Shown: positions 23,845 through 32,799, counted from the stretch's first letter. The stretch is DNA of 64,000 bases from Nonomuraea fuscirosea (GCF_003001935.1 NZ_PVNG01000021.1:124001-188000); one strand, 5' to 3'. Numbers and translations: made by a program. The notes: a model not told the origin generated them from the letters alone.

Positions 23845-24747
23845 TCAGTCCGGCAGCCAGTGCAGCTCGTGCGCCAATGTTCTGGCGACGGTACGGACGC
23901 GTCGGTGCAGCGGCGACTGCTCGCGTGGGAGGACCAGGTGGATGGTCAGGCTGGGCGCGCCCCGCAGCGGCCGCCAGGTGAGACCGGCCGGTTGCGTCGT
24001 GACCGCGGCTTCCCCGGCCGGGGCGAGGGTGACCCCGTCGCGCAGGTCGCGCTGAGACATGTCGAAAGAAACCGCGGGCGTACGGAATCGAGCCTCCGGC
24101 CGGACGTCTCGGAACAGTGCGGCCAGCTGATCGTGGATCACGGGGTTGGCCGCACGGTCCGGGAGCCGCAGCGGGTACGCGGCCGCGTCGGCGAGCTCGA
24201 TCTCCGGGTGTCCGGCCAGCGGATGATGCTGCGCCAGCTGGACCCCGACGCGCATCCGCCGCAGCGGGAACCGGCGCACGCCACGGCCCGGCTGTTCACC
24301 GCGGGTGATCCCGGCGTCGACGCGGCCGTCGGCGACCGCGGGGGTGATCTCCGGTGTCGCCATCGGGACCGCGCCGACCTCGAGTCCGCTGTGGCCGCGC
24401 ATCAGCCTGTCCACCAGCGCCGGTACGGTCTCGGCCCCGGCGCTGAGGCTGTAGCCGATGCGCAGCGTGCCCAGTTCGCCGGCCGCCGCGCTCCGGGCGG
24501 TGTCCCATGCCCGGTCCAGCGCCGCGAGCGCGGGCGGCGCGGCCTCCGCCAGCGCCGCACCGGCCGCGGTCAACACGACGCTGCGCGTGTTGCGGACCAG
24601 CAGGGCCGTACCGAGTTGCGCCTCCAACCGGCGCATCCGGGCGCTGAGTGCGGGCTGCGCGATACCGATCCGTGCGGCCGCGCGGGTGAAGTTCAGCTCC
24701 TGCGCCAGCACCAGGAAGTAGCGCAGGCTCACCGTGTCCGGGGCCAC
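23845..24747 (-). CDS. LysR-family transcriptional regulator
   Basis: A 300-aa LysR regulator. The helix-turn-helix reads 'RYFLVLAQELNFTRAAARIG' and 'QPALSARMRRLEAQLGTALL' at residues 8-55. The effector-binding domain with 'LGTLRIGYSLSAGAETVPAL' follows. The GTG at 24747 is chosen because GGGGAGGG lies about 3-10 nt upstream and it gives the normal N-terminus; an in-frame ATG 25 codons earlier adds a non-homologous stretch. It is divergent from the DUF1330 gene (173 nt apart), which is the likeliest target. Confidence 0.92.
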   Translation of the reverse strand: MAPDTVSLRYFLVLAQELNFTRAAARIGIAQPALSARMRRLEAQLGTALLVRNTRSVVLTAAGAALAEAAPPALAALDRAWDTARSAAAGELGTLRIGYSLSAGAETVPALVDRLMRGHSGLEVGAVPMATPEITPAVADGRVDAGITRGEQPGRGVRRFPLRRMRVGVQLAQHHPLAGHPEIELADAAAYPLRLPDRAANPVIHDQLAALFRDVRPEARFRTPAVSFDMSQRDLRDGVTLAPAGEAAVTTQPAGLTWRPLRGAPSLTIHLVLPREQSPLHRRVRTVARTLAHELHWLPD

Positions 24748-24920
24748 GTGCCCTCCCCGCCGATTGATAACGATCCGTTCTGAGTCTAGCCCGAACCGGT
24801 CTTTCCCTCGGCCGCACATCACCCTCTAACCTGCGCATATGACGCTATATCCGGCCGCACCACCGGTCGAGCCCGGATCGATCAGCCGGACGTTCGTCCG
24901 GCCCAGCACAGGAGGTTTCC

Positions 24921-25226
24921 ATGGCCAAGGGCTACTGGGTCAGTGTCTATCCCGACATCTCCGACCCTGAGCGGCTGACCACCTACGACAAGCTGGCCGG
25001 CCTGGCCGTCCAGGCGGGGGGCGGGCGTGTCCTGTCCCGGATCCCGTCCCGTGGCGGTCGGGTGGTCGCCTATGAGGCCGGGATCACGCAACGCGTCGTC
25101 CTGATCGAGTTCGACAGCTTCGAACGGGCCGTCGCGGCGTACGAGAGCGAGGAATACCAGAAGGCGCTGGTGGCCCTCCCCGACGGCTACGAGCGCGATT
25201 TCCGCATCATCGAAGGCGTCGGCTGA
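24921..25226 (+). CDS. DUF1330 domain protein
   Basis: A 101-aa dimeric alpha-beta barrel protein starting 'MAKGYWVSVYPDISDPERLT', with 'RVVLIEFDSFERAVAAYESE' and the following 'EYQKAL', all standard for DUF1330. The biochemical role is unknown; the fold often binds small ligands or acts as an oxygenase-like enzyme. AGGAGG lies 6 nt before the ATG. It is divergent from a LysR regulator that likely controls it and convergent with the two-component regulator at 25273. Confidence 0.9.
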   Translation: MAKGYWVSVYPDISDPERLTTYDKLAGLAVQAGGGRVLSRIPSRGGRVVAYEAGITQRVVLIEFDSFERAVAAYESEEYQKALVALPDGYERDFRIIEGVG

Positions 25227-25272
25227 CAGTGATGATCGAGAGGCCACTGACGAGCCGGCAGGCCGTGCCCGG

Positions 25273-25938
25273 CTACGTGATGATCTCTTTGCCGGAGGCG
25301 GGCAGGCCGTGCAGGCGCAGGGCGAGGCGGGTCCGGTCGCGGACGCCGAACTTGCGCAGCAGGACGGACACGTGGTTCCGCACCGTGCCCTCACTGATGA
25401 GCAGCCGAGCCGCGATCTCCCGGTTCGTGGCACCTGCGGCCACCATCCTGGCCACCTCGTACTCCCTGCTCGACAGACGCCCGGGGTCTCGCTCCGGGCT
25501 CGGCGTGGCGGGAGCCCGCCGGAGCTCGGCGACCAGGCGTTCGGCGACGGGAGAGGCCAGCACCGTCTCTCCGCCCCCCGCCCGGTGGATGGCGTCGACC
25601 AGCTGCTCCGGGGTGCAGTCCTTGAGCAGGTAGCCGACGGCTCCGCCGCGCAGCGCACCGAAGATGTAGTCGTCCTCGTCGAAGGTGCTGAGCACGATCG
25701 CGGCGACCCCGGGGTGAAGGACCGACAGCCGTGCGATGAGCTCGACGCCGTCCATCCTGGGCATCCTCGCGTCCACCAGCGCCACGTCCGGCCGGCACTC
25801 CCCCGTCACGCGCAGAGCCTGCTCGCCGTCGGACGCCTCGCCGACCACCTCGATGCCGTCCTCGATCTCCAGCATCCTGCGCAGCCCCTGCCGGATCAGC
25901 TCCTGGTCGTCGACCAGCAGGACCCTGACCGTCCTCAT
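25273..25938 (-). CDS. NarL/LuxR-type response regulator
   Basis: A 221-aa regulator. The receiver domain has the phospho-acceptor Asp56 in 'DVALVDARMPRMDG', the early acidic pair 'LVDDQ' and a conserved Lys in 'LLKDCTPEQ'. A short linker leads to a LuxR-type helix-turn-helix 'LSSREYEVARMVAAGATNRE' with 'EGTVRNHVSVLLRKF' near the C-terminus. The start ATG 25938 overlaps the stop of the histidine kinase (ATGA), so both are made together. The target may include the divergent CPBP protease gene beyond the kinase. Confidence 0.95.
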   Translation of the reverse strand: MRTVRVLLVDDQELIRQGLRRMLEIEDGIEVVGEASDGEQALRVTGECRPDVALVDARMPRMDGVELIARLSVLHPGVAAIVLSTFDEDDYIFGALRGGAVGYLLKDCTPEQLVDAIHRAGGGETVLASPVAERLVAELRRAPATPSPERDPGRLSSREYEVARMVAAGATNREIAARLLISEGTVRNHVSVLLRKFGVRDRTRLALRLHGLPASGKEIIT

Positions 25939-27086
25939 GACGCCACCCCCGCCCGTACGGGGAGCTCCGCGCGTACTTCGAAGCCGCCGCCCCGCCGGTC
26001 GCCCGCGGTGAGGGTGCCGCCCACGGCGCGGGCGCGTTCGGCCAGTGAGCGCAGCCCGAAGCCGCCTGCCGCGCCGTCGTCGCGGCCCCTGCCGTCGTCG
26101 GTGATCACCAGCTGCACGTGTCCGCCGTCGAAGGCCAGCCTGCCGCGTACGTGGCGGGCGCCGGCGTGCCGGACGGCGTTGGTCAGCCCTTCTTGCAGGA
26201 CGCGGTAGAGCACCAGCTCCACGTCGGGCTCCAGGGGCACCTCGCCGCCCACCACCTCGAACGACACCGCCAGCCCCGTACCGTCGAACGACGCCGCCAG
26301 CCGCTCCAGCGCCGCGCTGCCGACCCGGCCCTCCAGCGCGAGCGGGCGCAGCGCGCGGACCCATCGGCGGGCGTCGGCCAGCGCCTCCACGGTCAGCCCC
26401 TTCGCCTGTCGCACGTCGTCCCAGGCGGCCTCGGGACTGCGGGTGCGGAAACGTTCGGCGTTCTCCAGGCTCATCTTGATCACCGTCAGGTGGTGGCCGA
26501 TGGAGTCGTGCATCTCCGCGCCCATCCGCGCCCGCTCCTGGGCCACCGTGAGCTCCCTGACGCGGGCCAGCAGCCGCTGCGCGTCCGCCCGCGCGCTGCG
26601 CGCCTCCAGCACCGCCGACGTCATGCCGAGCACGAACGCGGAGAACACGACGAACACGGCCGTCTGCGCGACGGCGTCGGTCACCCCGCGCCCGAACCAC
26701 ATCACGACGGAGACGAACAGGGCGGCGCTCGTCCACCCGATGATGAAGAAGGCGGCCCGCATGCCGTGGACGAAGGCGATGTTGGCGATGGCGATGAGCG
26801 TCAGGAGCTGGTGCACCTCCGCCGAGCCCGCGGGCCCCAGCGTGAGCGTCGCGAGCAGGAACACCACCGCCACGTGCCGCCGCCATCCGCCGTCCCGCCG
26901 CCACGGCAGCACGAGCCACAACGCGGTCACGACGGCCAGGTCGACGCCGAACGCCACGGCCATGCCGCCCGTCTCGCGGTGGGACACGTGCGCGATCGCC
27001 GTGGCCCCGAGCATCGTCCAGAACACGACGCTGAACAGGACAGGCCGGTCGGCGTCGCGCAGCCAGAGCGGGCGTGACAGCAGCAT
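25935..27086 (-). CDS. NarL-type sensor histidine kinase
   Basis: A 383-aa membrane kinase. About six transmembrane segments occupy residues 15-160, with no large extracellular domain. The HisKA_3 dimerisation region has phospho-acceptor His193 in 'AEMHDSIGHHLTVIKMSLEN'. The HATPase domain has the N-box 'GLTNAVRHAG', 'DDGRG' and 'GFGLRSLAERARAVGG'. Kinases of this layout usually sense membrane or cell-wall perturbation. The stop overlaps the regulator start (ATGA). It is divergent (124 nt) from the CPBP protease gene. Confidence 0.95.
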   Translation of the reverse strand: MLLSRPLWLRDADRPVLFSVVFWTMLGATAIAHVSHRETGGMAVAFGVDLAVVTALWLVLPWRRDGGWRRHVAVVFLLATLTLGPAGSAEVHQLLTLIAIANIAFVHGMRAAFFIIGWTSAALFVSVVMWFGRGVTDAVAQTAVFVVFSAFVLGMTSAVLEARSARADAQRLLARVRELTVAQERARMGAEMHDSIGHHLTVIKMSLENAERFRTRSPEAAWDDVRQAKGLTVEALADARRWVRALRPLALEGRVGSAALERLAASFDGTGLAVSFEVVGGEVPLEPDVELVLYRVLQEGLTNAVRHAGARHVRGRLAFDGGHVQLVITDDGRGRDDGAAGGFGLRSLAERARAVGGTLTAGDRRGGGFEVRAELPVRAGVAS

Positions 27087-27210
27087 GCCTCCGAGCGTAG
27101 TGATCCGCGCCGGCGAAGGGATCCTCCTGGCGACCCATGACCCTGGTCATGCCGGAATCAATCCACGGTCCGATGCGCGGCCACCCTCGGGCTTCCTAGC
27201 GTGGGCCACC

Positions 27211-28017
27211 ATGAGAATCACCCACCCCGTCTGGGCCGTCCTGATCGCGGTCGCCGTCATGTTCGGCCAGGTGATCGGCGGCTCCGCACCCGTGACCCTG
27301 CTGCTGGACCCCGGCCACCCCCTCTACCGGCCGCTCGGCACGGCCGGCATCACGCTGGCCTCGCTCGGGCTGATCTATCTGGTCCGCCGCTTCCTCCACC
27401 GCCGCCCGTGGCGCGATGTGGGACTCGCGCGATCGCGGCAGGCGGTGCCGCACCTTCTGGCGGGCCTCCTGGCGGGCGGGGCCGCGGTGGCCGCCTCCAG
27501 CGTGGTGTCGGTGACGCTCGGCGTGGCCACCTGGGTGCCGTGGGATCACATCGGCCCTCAACTGCCCTATCTGCCGCTCGCGATCGCCTTGGCCCTGCTC
27601 GGCCAGGCGTTCCCGGAAGAGCTGCTGTGGCGGGGGCACCTGTTCGACACGCTGGCGGACCGGCTGTCGCCGAGGGCCGTGCTGCTGGTGACGTCCGTGG
27701 TGTTCGGCGCGTTGCACATCATCTCGCAGAGCGCGGCGGACACTCTCGCCGAACGCCTGCTCTACGTGGTCCAGGCGATCGCGCTCGGCTTCGCCTGCGG
27801 GGCGGCGCGGGCACGTACGGGGACGGTGTGGATGGCGGTCGGCGTGCACGTCGGGCTCCACACCGGCAACATGCTGCTGCCCACCCAGGACATCTCCTAC
27901 GGCCTCCAGCTCCTCACCCTCATCTGCACGCTCTCCGTCACCGGTCTGCTCCTGCTGAGAGGGCGCATGAGGAACGAGGTTCGCGGAGCCGATCACGCCC
28001 TCGGGGGGATGCGCTGA
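27211..28017 (+). CDS. CPBP family intramembrane protease (CAAX-type)
   Basis: A 268-aa, about eight-helix membrane protein with the CPBP/Abi signature E-E-x3-R ('FPEELLWRGHLFD'), a distal His motif 'FGALHIISQS' and a final 'VGVHVGLHTGN', which together form the active site of CAAX-type prenyl endopeptidase relatives. Bacterial members are linked to bacteriocin immunity and maturation, but the substrate is not predictable here. The start ATG 27211 lacks a strong ribosome site (GGGCCACC precedes it). It is divergent from the two-component system that may control it. Confidence 0.88.
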   Translation: MRITHPVWAVLIAVAVMFGQVIGGSAPVTLLLDPGHPLYRPLGTAGITLASLGLIYLVRRFLHRRPWRDVGLARSRQAVPHLLAGLLAGGAAVAASSVVSVTLGVATWVPWDHIGPQLPYLPLAIALALLGQAFPEELLWRGHLFDTLADRLSPRAVLLVTSVVFGALHIISQSAADTLAERLLYVVQAIALGFACGAARARTGTVWMAVGVHVGLHTGNMLLPTQDISYGLQLLTLICTLSVTGLLLLRGRMRNEVRGADHALGGMR

Positions 28018-28112
28018 GCCTCACGGGGAAGCCGCTGCGCGCTGTGGGAACCCACGTTAGAGGTCTGATCGCCGCGAGTGGAGACCCGTCCCGGTCGGCG
28101 ATGCTGGGCGTC

Positions 28113-28604
28113 ATGAGCACAGCGGACATGACCGAGGATCAGGCCGGAGCGAGGGCGGATGAGCGGTCGCCGGATGACGCTTGGGCGGTGATGCGGAAGT
28201 TCTACCAGGCCGAGGCCGCGTACGTGGCCGCGGGTGGATTCGGTGCGGCGAGCTACGACCAGGTCGCTGCCTACCTGGATCCGGAGGTGGTCTTGCATCA
28301 GGCGCCCGGGCTGCCTTTCACCGGCACCGGTACCTGGCGCGGTCACGACGGCATGGAGCGATTTCTGGCCCGGTTCAGTGAGGTCTGGGAGTCGATGGAG
28401 TTCCTGGAGCAGCAGCACTGGGGTGATGAGGAGACCGTGGTCGTGCGGAACCGGGTGCGCTTTCGTGCCCGTGCCACCGGGCAGGAGGTCGACACGTTGA
28501 TCGTGCAACTGATCACCGTCAGGGATGGGCGCATGCGCGAATGCCGCCCCTTCTACTGGGACCCCGGCGCCGTCGCCGACGCCTGCCGGCCACGTGACGC
28601 GTGA
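28113..28604 (+). CDS. SnoaL-like (NTF2-fold) protein
   Basis: A 163-aa soluble protein. An acidic N-terminus precedes an NTF2-like cone: 'FYQAEAAYVAAGG', 'AAYLDPEVVLHQAPGLPFTG', 'WRGHDGMERFLARFSEVWES', 'VVVRNRVRFRARATGQEVDT' and 'ITVRDGRMRECRPFYWDP'. This matches SnoaL/ketosteroid-isomerase-like proteins, which bind small hydrophobic ligands. The start is taken at ATG 28113; ATG 28101 is an in-frame alternative. It follows the CPBP gene by 95 nt and may be monocistronic. Confidence 0.85.
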   Translation: MSTADMTEDQAGARADERSPDDAWAVMRKFYQAEAAYVAAGGFGAASYDQVAAYLDPEVVLHQAPGLPFTGTGTWRGHDGMERFLARFSEVWESMEFLEQQHWGDEETVVVRNRVRFRARATGQEVDTLIVQLITVRDGRMRECRPFYWDPGAVADACRPRDA

Positions 28605-28668
28605 GCCAGTGCCGGTCGGGCCCACGGCCTCCTGAACCCGGGAAACCGTCGGCTTGTGCGTCCGGCTC

Positions 28669-29157
28669 TCACAGGCAGCGCGGGTCCAGCCCGCCGTTCA
28701 ACGTGCCGTCCAGGTCGATGATCAGGGTACCTGGGGCAGAGTCCTCCGTGGTCTCGCCGCCGGGCTCGTCCACCAGGGCCCAGGCCGAGACCTCGTAGTC
28801 GTCGCGTTGTCCGTCGGGGTCCTCGATCTTCGCCTGGCGGTAGTGGCTCAGCACCTGCTCCACCGGCACGTCAACGTCGAGGGTGAAGCGGATGGTGTAC
28901 CAGCAGTCGCCGGAATCGCCACCCCTCACCTTCACCTGCGGATCGAACTCCCCGGAGGTCGTCCCGGGCAGCCGCGGATGCTCCACGACGCGGTCCGCCA
29001 TGCGGGCGAGCTCGAAGTCGTTGATCCACCCGGGCAGCTTGACCAGCGCCCAGAGCAGCACGAACGGCAGCAGCAGCCAGGCCAGGCAGCCGGCCCTGCG
29101 GGCGAGCCGCGATCGTCCGGATGAGGTTGAGGCGGGTGCTTCCGCGGGGGTGGACAT
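28669..29157 (-). CDS. Hypothetical single-pass membrane protein
   Basis: A 162-aa protein. A Ser/Pro-rich cytoplasmic start with 'SRLARRAG' leads to one transmembrane helix ('CLAWLLLPFVLLWALVKLPG', about residues 25-45). An extracytoplasmic domain has two Cys ('GDCWYTIRF' and 'LDPRCL'). No family is recognised. ATG 29157 is preferred by composition, but ATG 29166 is equally possible because neither has a convincing ribosome site. A strong hairpin lies immediately upstream (29188-29221), so transcription probably starts within about 30 nt of the gene. Confidence 0.65.
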   Translation of the reverse strand: MSTPAEAPASTSSGRSRLARRAGCLAWLLLPFVLLWALVKLPGWINDFELARMADRVVEHPRLPGTTSGEFDPQVKVRGGDSGDCWYTIRFTLDVDVPVEQVLSHYRQAKIEDPDGQRDDYEVSAWALVDEPGGETTEDSAPGTLIIDLDGTLNGGLDPRCL

Positions 29158-29187
29158 GGGGCACATGATCGCCTATCGCGGCGAAGG

Positions 29188-29221
29188 GCCGCAGCCCCGG
29201 CGGAAAGGGCGGGGCTGCGGC
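29188..29221. terminator. Hairpin terminator after the CU044_5270 operon
   Basis: GCCGCAGCCCCG (29188-29199) pairs perfectly with its complement (29210-29221) across a 10-nt loop. It lies 7 nt past the stop of the secreted protein gene on the minus strand, the expected place for a factor-independent terminator without a long U-run. Confidence 0.75.
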
Positions 29222-29227
29222 GGGGGG

Positions 29228-30127
29228 TCAGCTCGCGCCTGGTGCGGCGGGCTTGTCGTTCGTCCAGCCGGCCTTGATCGTCTGCACGCCGGACTTGCCG
29301 AGCACCGGCTTGCCGCCGTTCCTGAGGTCGGTGTACTCGGCCAGCAGGATCATGGACTTGGTGTCCACGAGGAGCTGCTGTTCGAGCACCGATCCCTTCC
29401 TGGAGGAGACGGGCAGGGCGAACTTCTGGCCGGTGCGGCCCAGCGGGTCCTTGCTCCGGCCGAGGGCGCTGACGCCCTTGGTGGTCTTGAGCACCTGGTA
29501 CGCCGCGCTCCGGACCTTGCCGGGCACCGGGACGGCGTACAGGAGCTCGACCGCCCGCGCGGCGACATAGCGGTCGAAGTTGGCCAGCCAGTCGTTCTTC
29601 GTCGCCTTGGGGGCGGTGGTCCTGGCCTCTTCCGCGGCTTCGTCGATCCAGGCGTTCACCTCGGCGGCCAGCTGCCTCCTGAGTGCCTCGGGATCCGTCG
29701 GCAGCGCCTGGAGCTGGTCATAGGTGACGTTCTTCTCGCCCAGCCGGAATCCGCGCGGCTCCTCCTGCGCGTGCAGGGAGCCCTTGCCCGGGCGGGTGGA
29801 CAGGCGGATCTTCATGCCTTCCGTGCGGTAGGCCCAGGTGGACGGGGATCCGTCGGCGCGCCAGGCCGCCTCGTCCTTCCTGGTCGCGGGCCTGGCTCCC
29901 AGCTCACGCAGGCCGGAATAGCTCTTGCCCGTGGGCGACAACCAGTCGACGCTCACGTTGCTCTGAGTCAGGTGGTAGCCGCTGCCGACCGCGTGGGGGT
30001 GGATCGTGGTGAAGGTCGTCGCGACCCGCCAGTACGCCCCCCTCGGCGCGTCGGCGGACGCCGGAGCCGCGGCCACGCCGGCCAGCAGCAGCCCGGCGGT
30101 GACGGTAGCGGTGAGCGTGAGTCTCAT
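29228..30127 (-). CDS. Secreted protein related to CU044_5270 family
   Basis: A 299-aa protein with a typical signal peptide ('RLTLTATVTAGLLLAGVAAA', cleavage near residue 26) and no other helix. The mature part shares landmarks with the adjacent anti-sigma-type protein. Among them are 'RKDEAAWRADGSPSTW' versus 'PQDEAAWVADGSPASW', a 'TDPEALRRQL' segment, 'AAYQVLKTTKGVSALG' versus 'AAYRLLASMPGVTAAG', and 'DPLGRTGQKFALP'. It therefore looks like a secreted version of the CU044_5270 outer domain, starting one base after the stop of the preceding gene. It may compete for or deliver the signal sensed by that protein. Confidence 0.8.
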   Translation of the reverse strand: MRLTLTATVTAGLLLAGVAAAPASADAPRGAYWRVATTFTTIHPHAVGSGYHLTQSNVSVDWLSPTGKSYSGLRELGARPATRKDEAAWRADGSPSTWAYRTEGMKIRLSTRPGKGSLHAQEEPRGFRLGEKNVTYDQLQALPTDPEALRRQLAAEVNAWIDEAAEEARTTAPKATKNDWLANFDRYVAARAVELLYAVPVPGKVRSAAYQVLKTTKGVSALGRSKDPLGRTGQKFALPVSSRKGSVLEQQLLVDTKSMILLAEYTDLRNGGKPVLGKSGVQTIKAGWTNDKPAAPGAS

Positions 30128-31162
30128 TCATTCTCCTTCAAGAGGGTTTGCCTCCGCCCAGCGGCTGTCCTGGAGCGCGGTGTAGGTCAGGAGCAGGCCG
30201 TCGGCGGCGGAGCGGACTTCGAGGGAAAGAGGGCTGCCGGAGGCGGGGTCGATGACCAGCCGGGTCCTGGTCGGCCCCCGGTAGGTCGGTGGCGCGAACT
30301 CGGTGGAGTCGTACTCGACCGCCTGTCCGGCGCGGCCGAGCACGTCGGTGACCTGCCCGGCGGCGGTGACTCCGGGCATGGAGGCGAGCAGCCGGTACGC
30401 GGCGGCCCTGGTCCGGCTCGTCACCGGCGCGAAGAACAGCAGCCGCGCCGCGGTGTCGATGGTCGTCCGGTCGTCGGCGGCGAAGAGCGCCTTCAGCCCC
30501 TCGGGGGTGTCGGGCACCTCGTTCATCTTGGTCAGCGGCTTGCCGGCGGTGAGGATGCGGAAGTCCCAGTCCTCGGTCGACCAGGTCAGCCGCTCACGGG
30601 GCTCGGACCGTACGACTCCGGAGCGTCCGATCTCCGTGGGCTTGTCGAACGTCCAGGACGCCGGCGAGCCGTCGGCGACCCACGCCGCCTCGTCCTGGGG
30701 TGTCGCGGGCTTGATCCCGTGGGGGGTCTGGCGGTACCAGGTGAGCCCTTCGGGGTCCGCGGGGATCCAGGTCTCGACCGACTCGCTCTCCCGCAGGACG
30801 TACCGGCCGCCGGGCTCGTGGAACTGCCGGCCCTGGACCTCCGTGCTGCCCCACCACGCGCCCTCGTCGGGCACGGCGGCCACCGAGGCGGCGGCGACCA
30901 GCAGGAATCGCTTGCCGTCCGCCTGCGCGACCGCTCCATGGGGGACGGGCACGCCGGCGGGCGCGACGTTCGCGATCACGATCGCCGCGGCGGCGGCCCC
31001 GGCCAGGCCGAGCGCCAGCGCACTCCACCTGGCGGACCTGCGGCGGCGCCGTACCCGCTCCTGGGCGAAGGCGGCGGCCAGCCGGTCGCGCCCGGCCCGC
31101 TCGACCTCGGGCGGCAGCGACGGCGCGGGCAGCAGGTCCCGCACCGCCGGGTAATCATCCAT
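30128..31162 (-). CDS. CU044_5270 family membrane protein (probable anti-sigma factor)
   Basis: A 344-aa protein. The cytoplasmic N-terminus (about residues 1-55) has 'DDYPAVRDLLPAPSLPPEVE' and an Arg-rich stretch. One transmembrane helix ('ALALGLAGAAAAAIVIANVA') leads to a large outer domain with 'DEAAWVADGSPASWTF' and 'AAYRLLASMPGVTAAGQVTD'. This is the CU044_5270 family, regularly encoded next to ECF sigma factors. The ATG at 31162 overlaps the end of the sigma gene by 8 nt and follows GGAGG. An anti-sigma function is inferred from the family and linkage, not seen directly. Confidence 0.85.
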   Translation of the reverse strand: MDDYPAVRDLLPAPSLPPEVERAGRDRLAAAFAQERVRRRRRSARWSALALGLAGAAAAAIVIANVAPAGVPVPHGAVAQADGKRFLLVAAASVAAVPDEGAWWGSTEVQGRQFHEPGGRYVLRESESVETWIPADPEGLTWYRQTPHGIKPATPQDEAAWVADGSPASWTFDKPTEIGRSGVVRSEPRERLTWSTEDWDFRILTAGKPLTKMNEVPDTPEGLKALFAADDRTTIDTAARLLFFAPVTSRTRAAAYRLLASMPGVTAAGQVTDVLGRAGQAVEYDSTEFAPPTYRGPTRTRLVIDPASGSPLSLEVRSAADGLLLTYTALQDSRWAEANPLEGE

Positions 31163-31772
31163 CAGAGCCTCCATGCAACGGATTGACGCCGCCCAGGGCG
31201 GCACGAAGCTTTCTGCGCACCCGGTTCAGGCGGGAGCCGACGGTGCCGTACGGGATGTCGAGCGCCTGCGCCACCTCTTCATGGCTCAGCTCGCCCAGCG
31301 CGCTCAGCAGCAGCACGTCCCTGTCGCCGTCGGGCAGCGCACGCAGCCCGGCCGCGAGCCGCCCCTGCGCGCTCCCGGCGTCCACGCGGGTGACCACGCG
31401 ATCCTCGTGGCCGTGCTCCCGGTCGTCGTCGGTGCCGGCGCTGCGCTGCAGCGCGGCCAGCCGCCGGGCCTCGGCCCGCCGGTGCACGGCGATGACATTG
31501 CTCGCGAAGCCGTACAGCCAGGGCCGGACCCGGCCGCGCCCGGGGTCGAACGTCTCGCGTTTCCTGAACGCGGCCAGGAACACCTCGGCGGTGAGATCGT
31601 CCGCGGCCTGCCGGTCGAGCCGCCTGCCCAGGTAGGCGTAGATCTCGCTCACGTACCGGTCGTAGATCTCACCGAACCGTTCCGGGGTCCGGCGCGACAG
31701 CTCCACCAGAGCCTCGTCGCTGATCGTCTCCCGTGGATCGGCGAGATCCGGAGCCGTCGAATTGGCAGTCAC
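31155..31772 (-). CDS. ECF RNA polymerase sigma factor
   Basis: A 205-aa ECF sigma factor. Region 2 is 'FGEIYDRYVSEIYAYLGRRL' and 'DLTAEVFLAAFRKRE', with 'VRPWLYGFASNVI' in the -10 recognition part. Region 4 is 'LGELSHEEVAQALDIPYGTV' followed by 'SRLNRVRRKLR'. It shares an overlap with the CU044_5270-type gene downstream, so sigma and putative anti-sigma are translationally coupled. Such pairs typically autoregulate from the promoter upstream of the sigma gene. The 280-nt region upstream (31773-32052) also serves the divergent methyltransferase. Confidence 0.94.
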   Translation of the reverse strand: MTANSTAPDLADPRETISDEALVELSRRTPERFGEIYDRYVSEIYAYLGRRLDRQAADDLTAEVFLAAFRKRETFDPGRGRVRPWLYGFASNVIAVHRRAEARRLAALQRSAGTDDDREHGHEDRVVTRVDAGSAQGRLAAGLRALPDGDRDVLLLSALGELSHEEVAQALDIPYGTVGSRLNRVRRKLRAALGGVNPLHGGSDG

Positions 31773-32052
31773 ATCCCCTACTCATCCGATATGGCGTTCC
31801 TCTTTCACGCTTTTTCGTGAAAAGGGGCGGCTTGTGCGGCGGAGTACAGGTGGTCCGCCGTGAACGGCGGATCTTAGGGATGTCGGCCGGAAGAGGGACA
31901 GGAGAAGCCGATTTTTCGCTACCGGGCCCGGTTCTGGAGCAGCGTCGGCGCGTCCTTCACCGCCGAGGACGGTAAAGCTGTTGGCGCGGCCGTGGCGGAC
32001 GCGCTTCAATCAGCGGACCACCACGGCTGAGTCGCGAAGGAGGTGGCGCTTG

Positions 32053-32799
32053 ATGAGTGAGGTGTTCTACTCGCACGCCAGGCTGTACGACCTGATGTTC
32101 CCGGGCGGCGGGCCCGCGGTCGGCTTCTATCGGGCCGAAGCCGACCGGCAGGGCGGGCGCGTGCTGGAGCTCGGGTGCGGCACCGGGAACAAGCTGATCC
32201 CCATCGCGTCCGACGGGCATCCGTGCGCCGGGCTGGACCTCTCGCCGGACATGCTGGCCGAGGCCGGGCGCAAGGCGGATGAGCGCGGGGTGGCGGTGGA
32301 ATGGACGCAAGGCGACATGCGGGCCTTCGATCTGGGCCGCACCTTCGACTTCGTGTTCATCGCCGCCAATTCCCTGCTGCATCTGCACGAGGCCGAGGAT
32401 CTGGTGAGCTGTTTCCGGTCGGTCCGGCGACATCTGGCGCCTGGAGCGCGGTTCGTCTTCGACGTGTTCAACCCGAGCGTGCGCCTGCTGGCCGCGGCCG
32501 ATGGCGTGCGGCGCAGGCGGGAGACGTTCACGGATCCCGACCGTGGCGAGGTCAACGTCGACGTCACCGATGTCTACGACGCCTCCGCGCAGGTCACCCG
32601 CGGGACGTGGCACCTGTCGACGGCCGCCGAGCCCGACTTCGTCGTCGCGCCGCTCGAGGTCAGGAGCATCTTCCCGCAGGAGCTGCCGCTGCTTTTGTCA
32701 CTCGGCGGCCTGCGGCTCGTGGAGCGGTTCGGTGACTGGTCGGGGCGGCCGTTCGCGGGGGACGCGCGGCTTCAGCTCTGCGTCTGCGAGCCCGCGTGA
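32053..32799 (+). CDS. SAM-dependent class I methyltransferase
   Basis: A 248-aa Rossmann-fold methyltransferase with motif I 'VLELGCGTGNKLIP', a following acidic residue at 'AGLDLSPDML', motif II-like 'EWTQGDMRAFD', and 'FDFVFIAANSLLHLHEAEDL' then 'VRRHLAPGARFVFDVFNPS'. The substrate is unknown; small-molecule or ubiquinone-like methylation is typical. The ATG at 32053 follows GGAGG about 9 nt upstream; a longer in-frame start is unlikely. A terminator hairpin follows at 32847. Confidence 0.9.
   Translation: MSEVFYSHARLYDLMFPGGGPAVGFYRAEADRQGGRVLELGCGTGNKLIPIASDGHPCAGLDLSPDMLAEAGRKADERGVAVEWTQGDMRAFDLGRTFDFVFIAANSLLHLHEAEDLVSCFRSVRRHLAPGARFVFDVFNPSVRLLAAADGVRRRRETFTDPDRGEVNVDVTDVYDASAQVTRGTWHLSTAAEPDFVVAPLEVRSIFPQELPLLLSLGGLRLVERFGDWSGRPFAGDARLQLCVCEPA

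Noticed and set aside
25240..25265. AGCCGG/CCGGCT repeat between the DUF1330 and response-regulator genes as terminator
   Set aside because: Only six pairs around a 10-nt loop in G/C-rich DNA. It is too weak to call.
28883..31186. A 767-codon open frame antisense to the CU044_5270 operon
   Set aside because: High-GC antisense artefact. The minus strand has recognisable signal peptide, membrane and sigma-factor domains.
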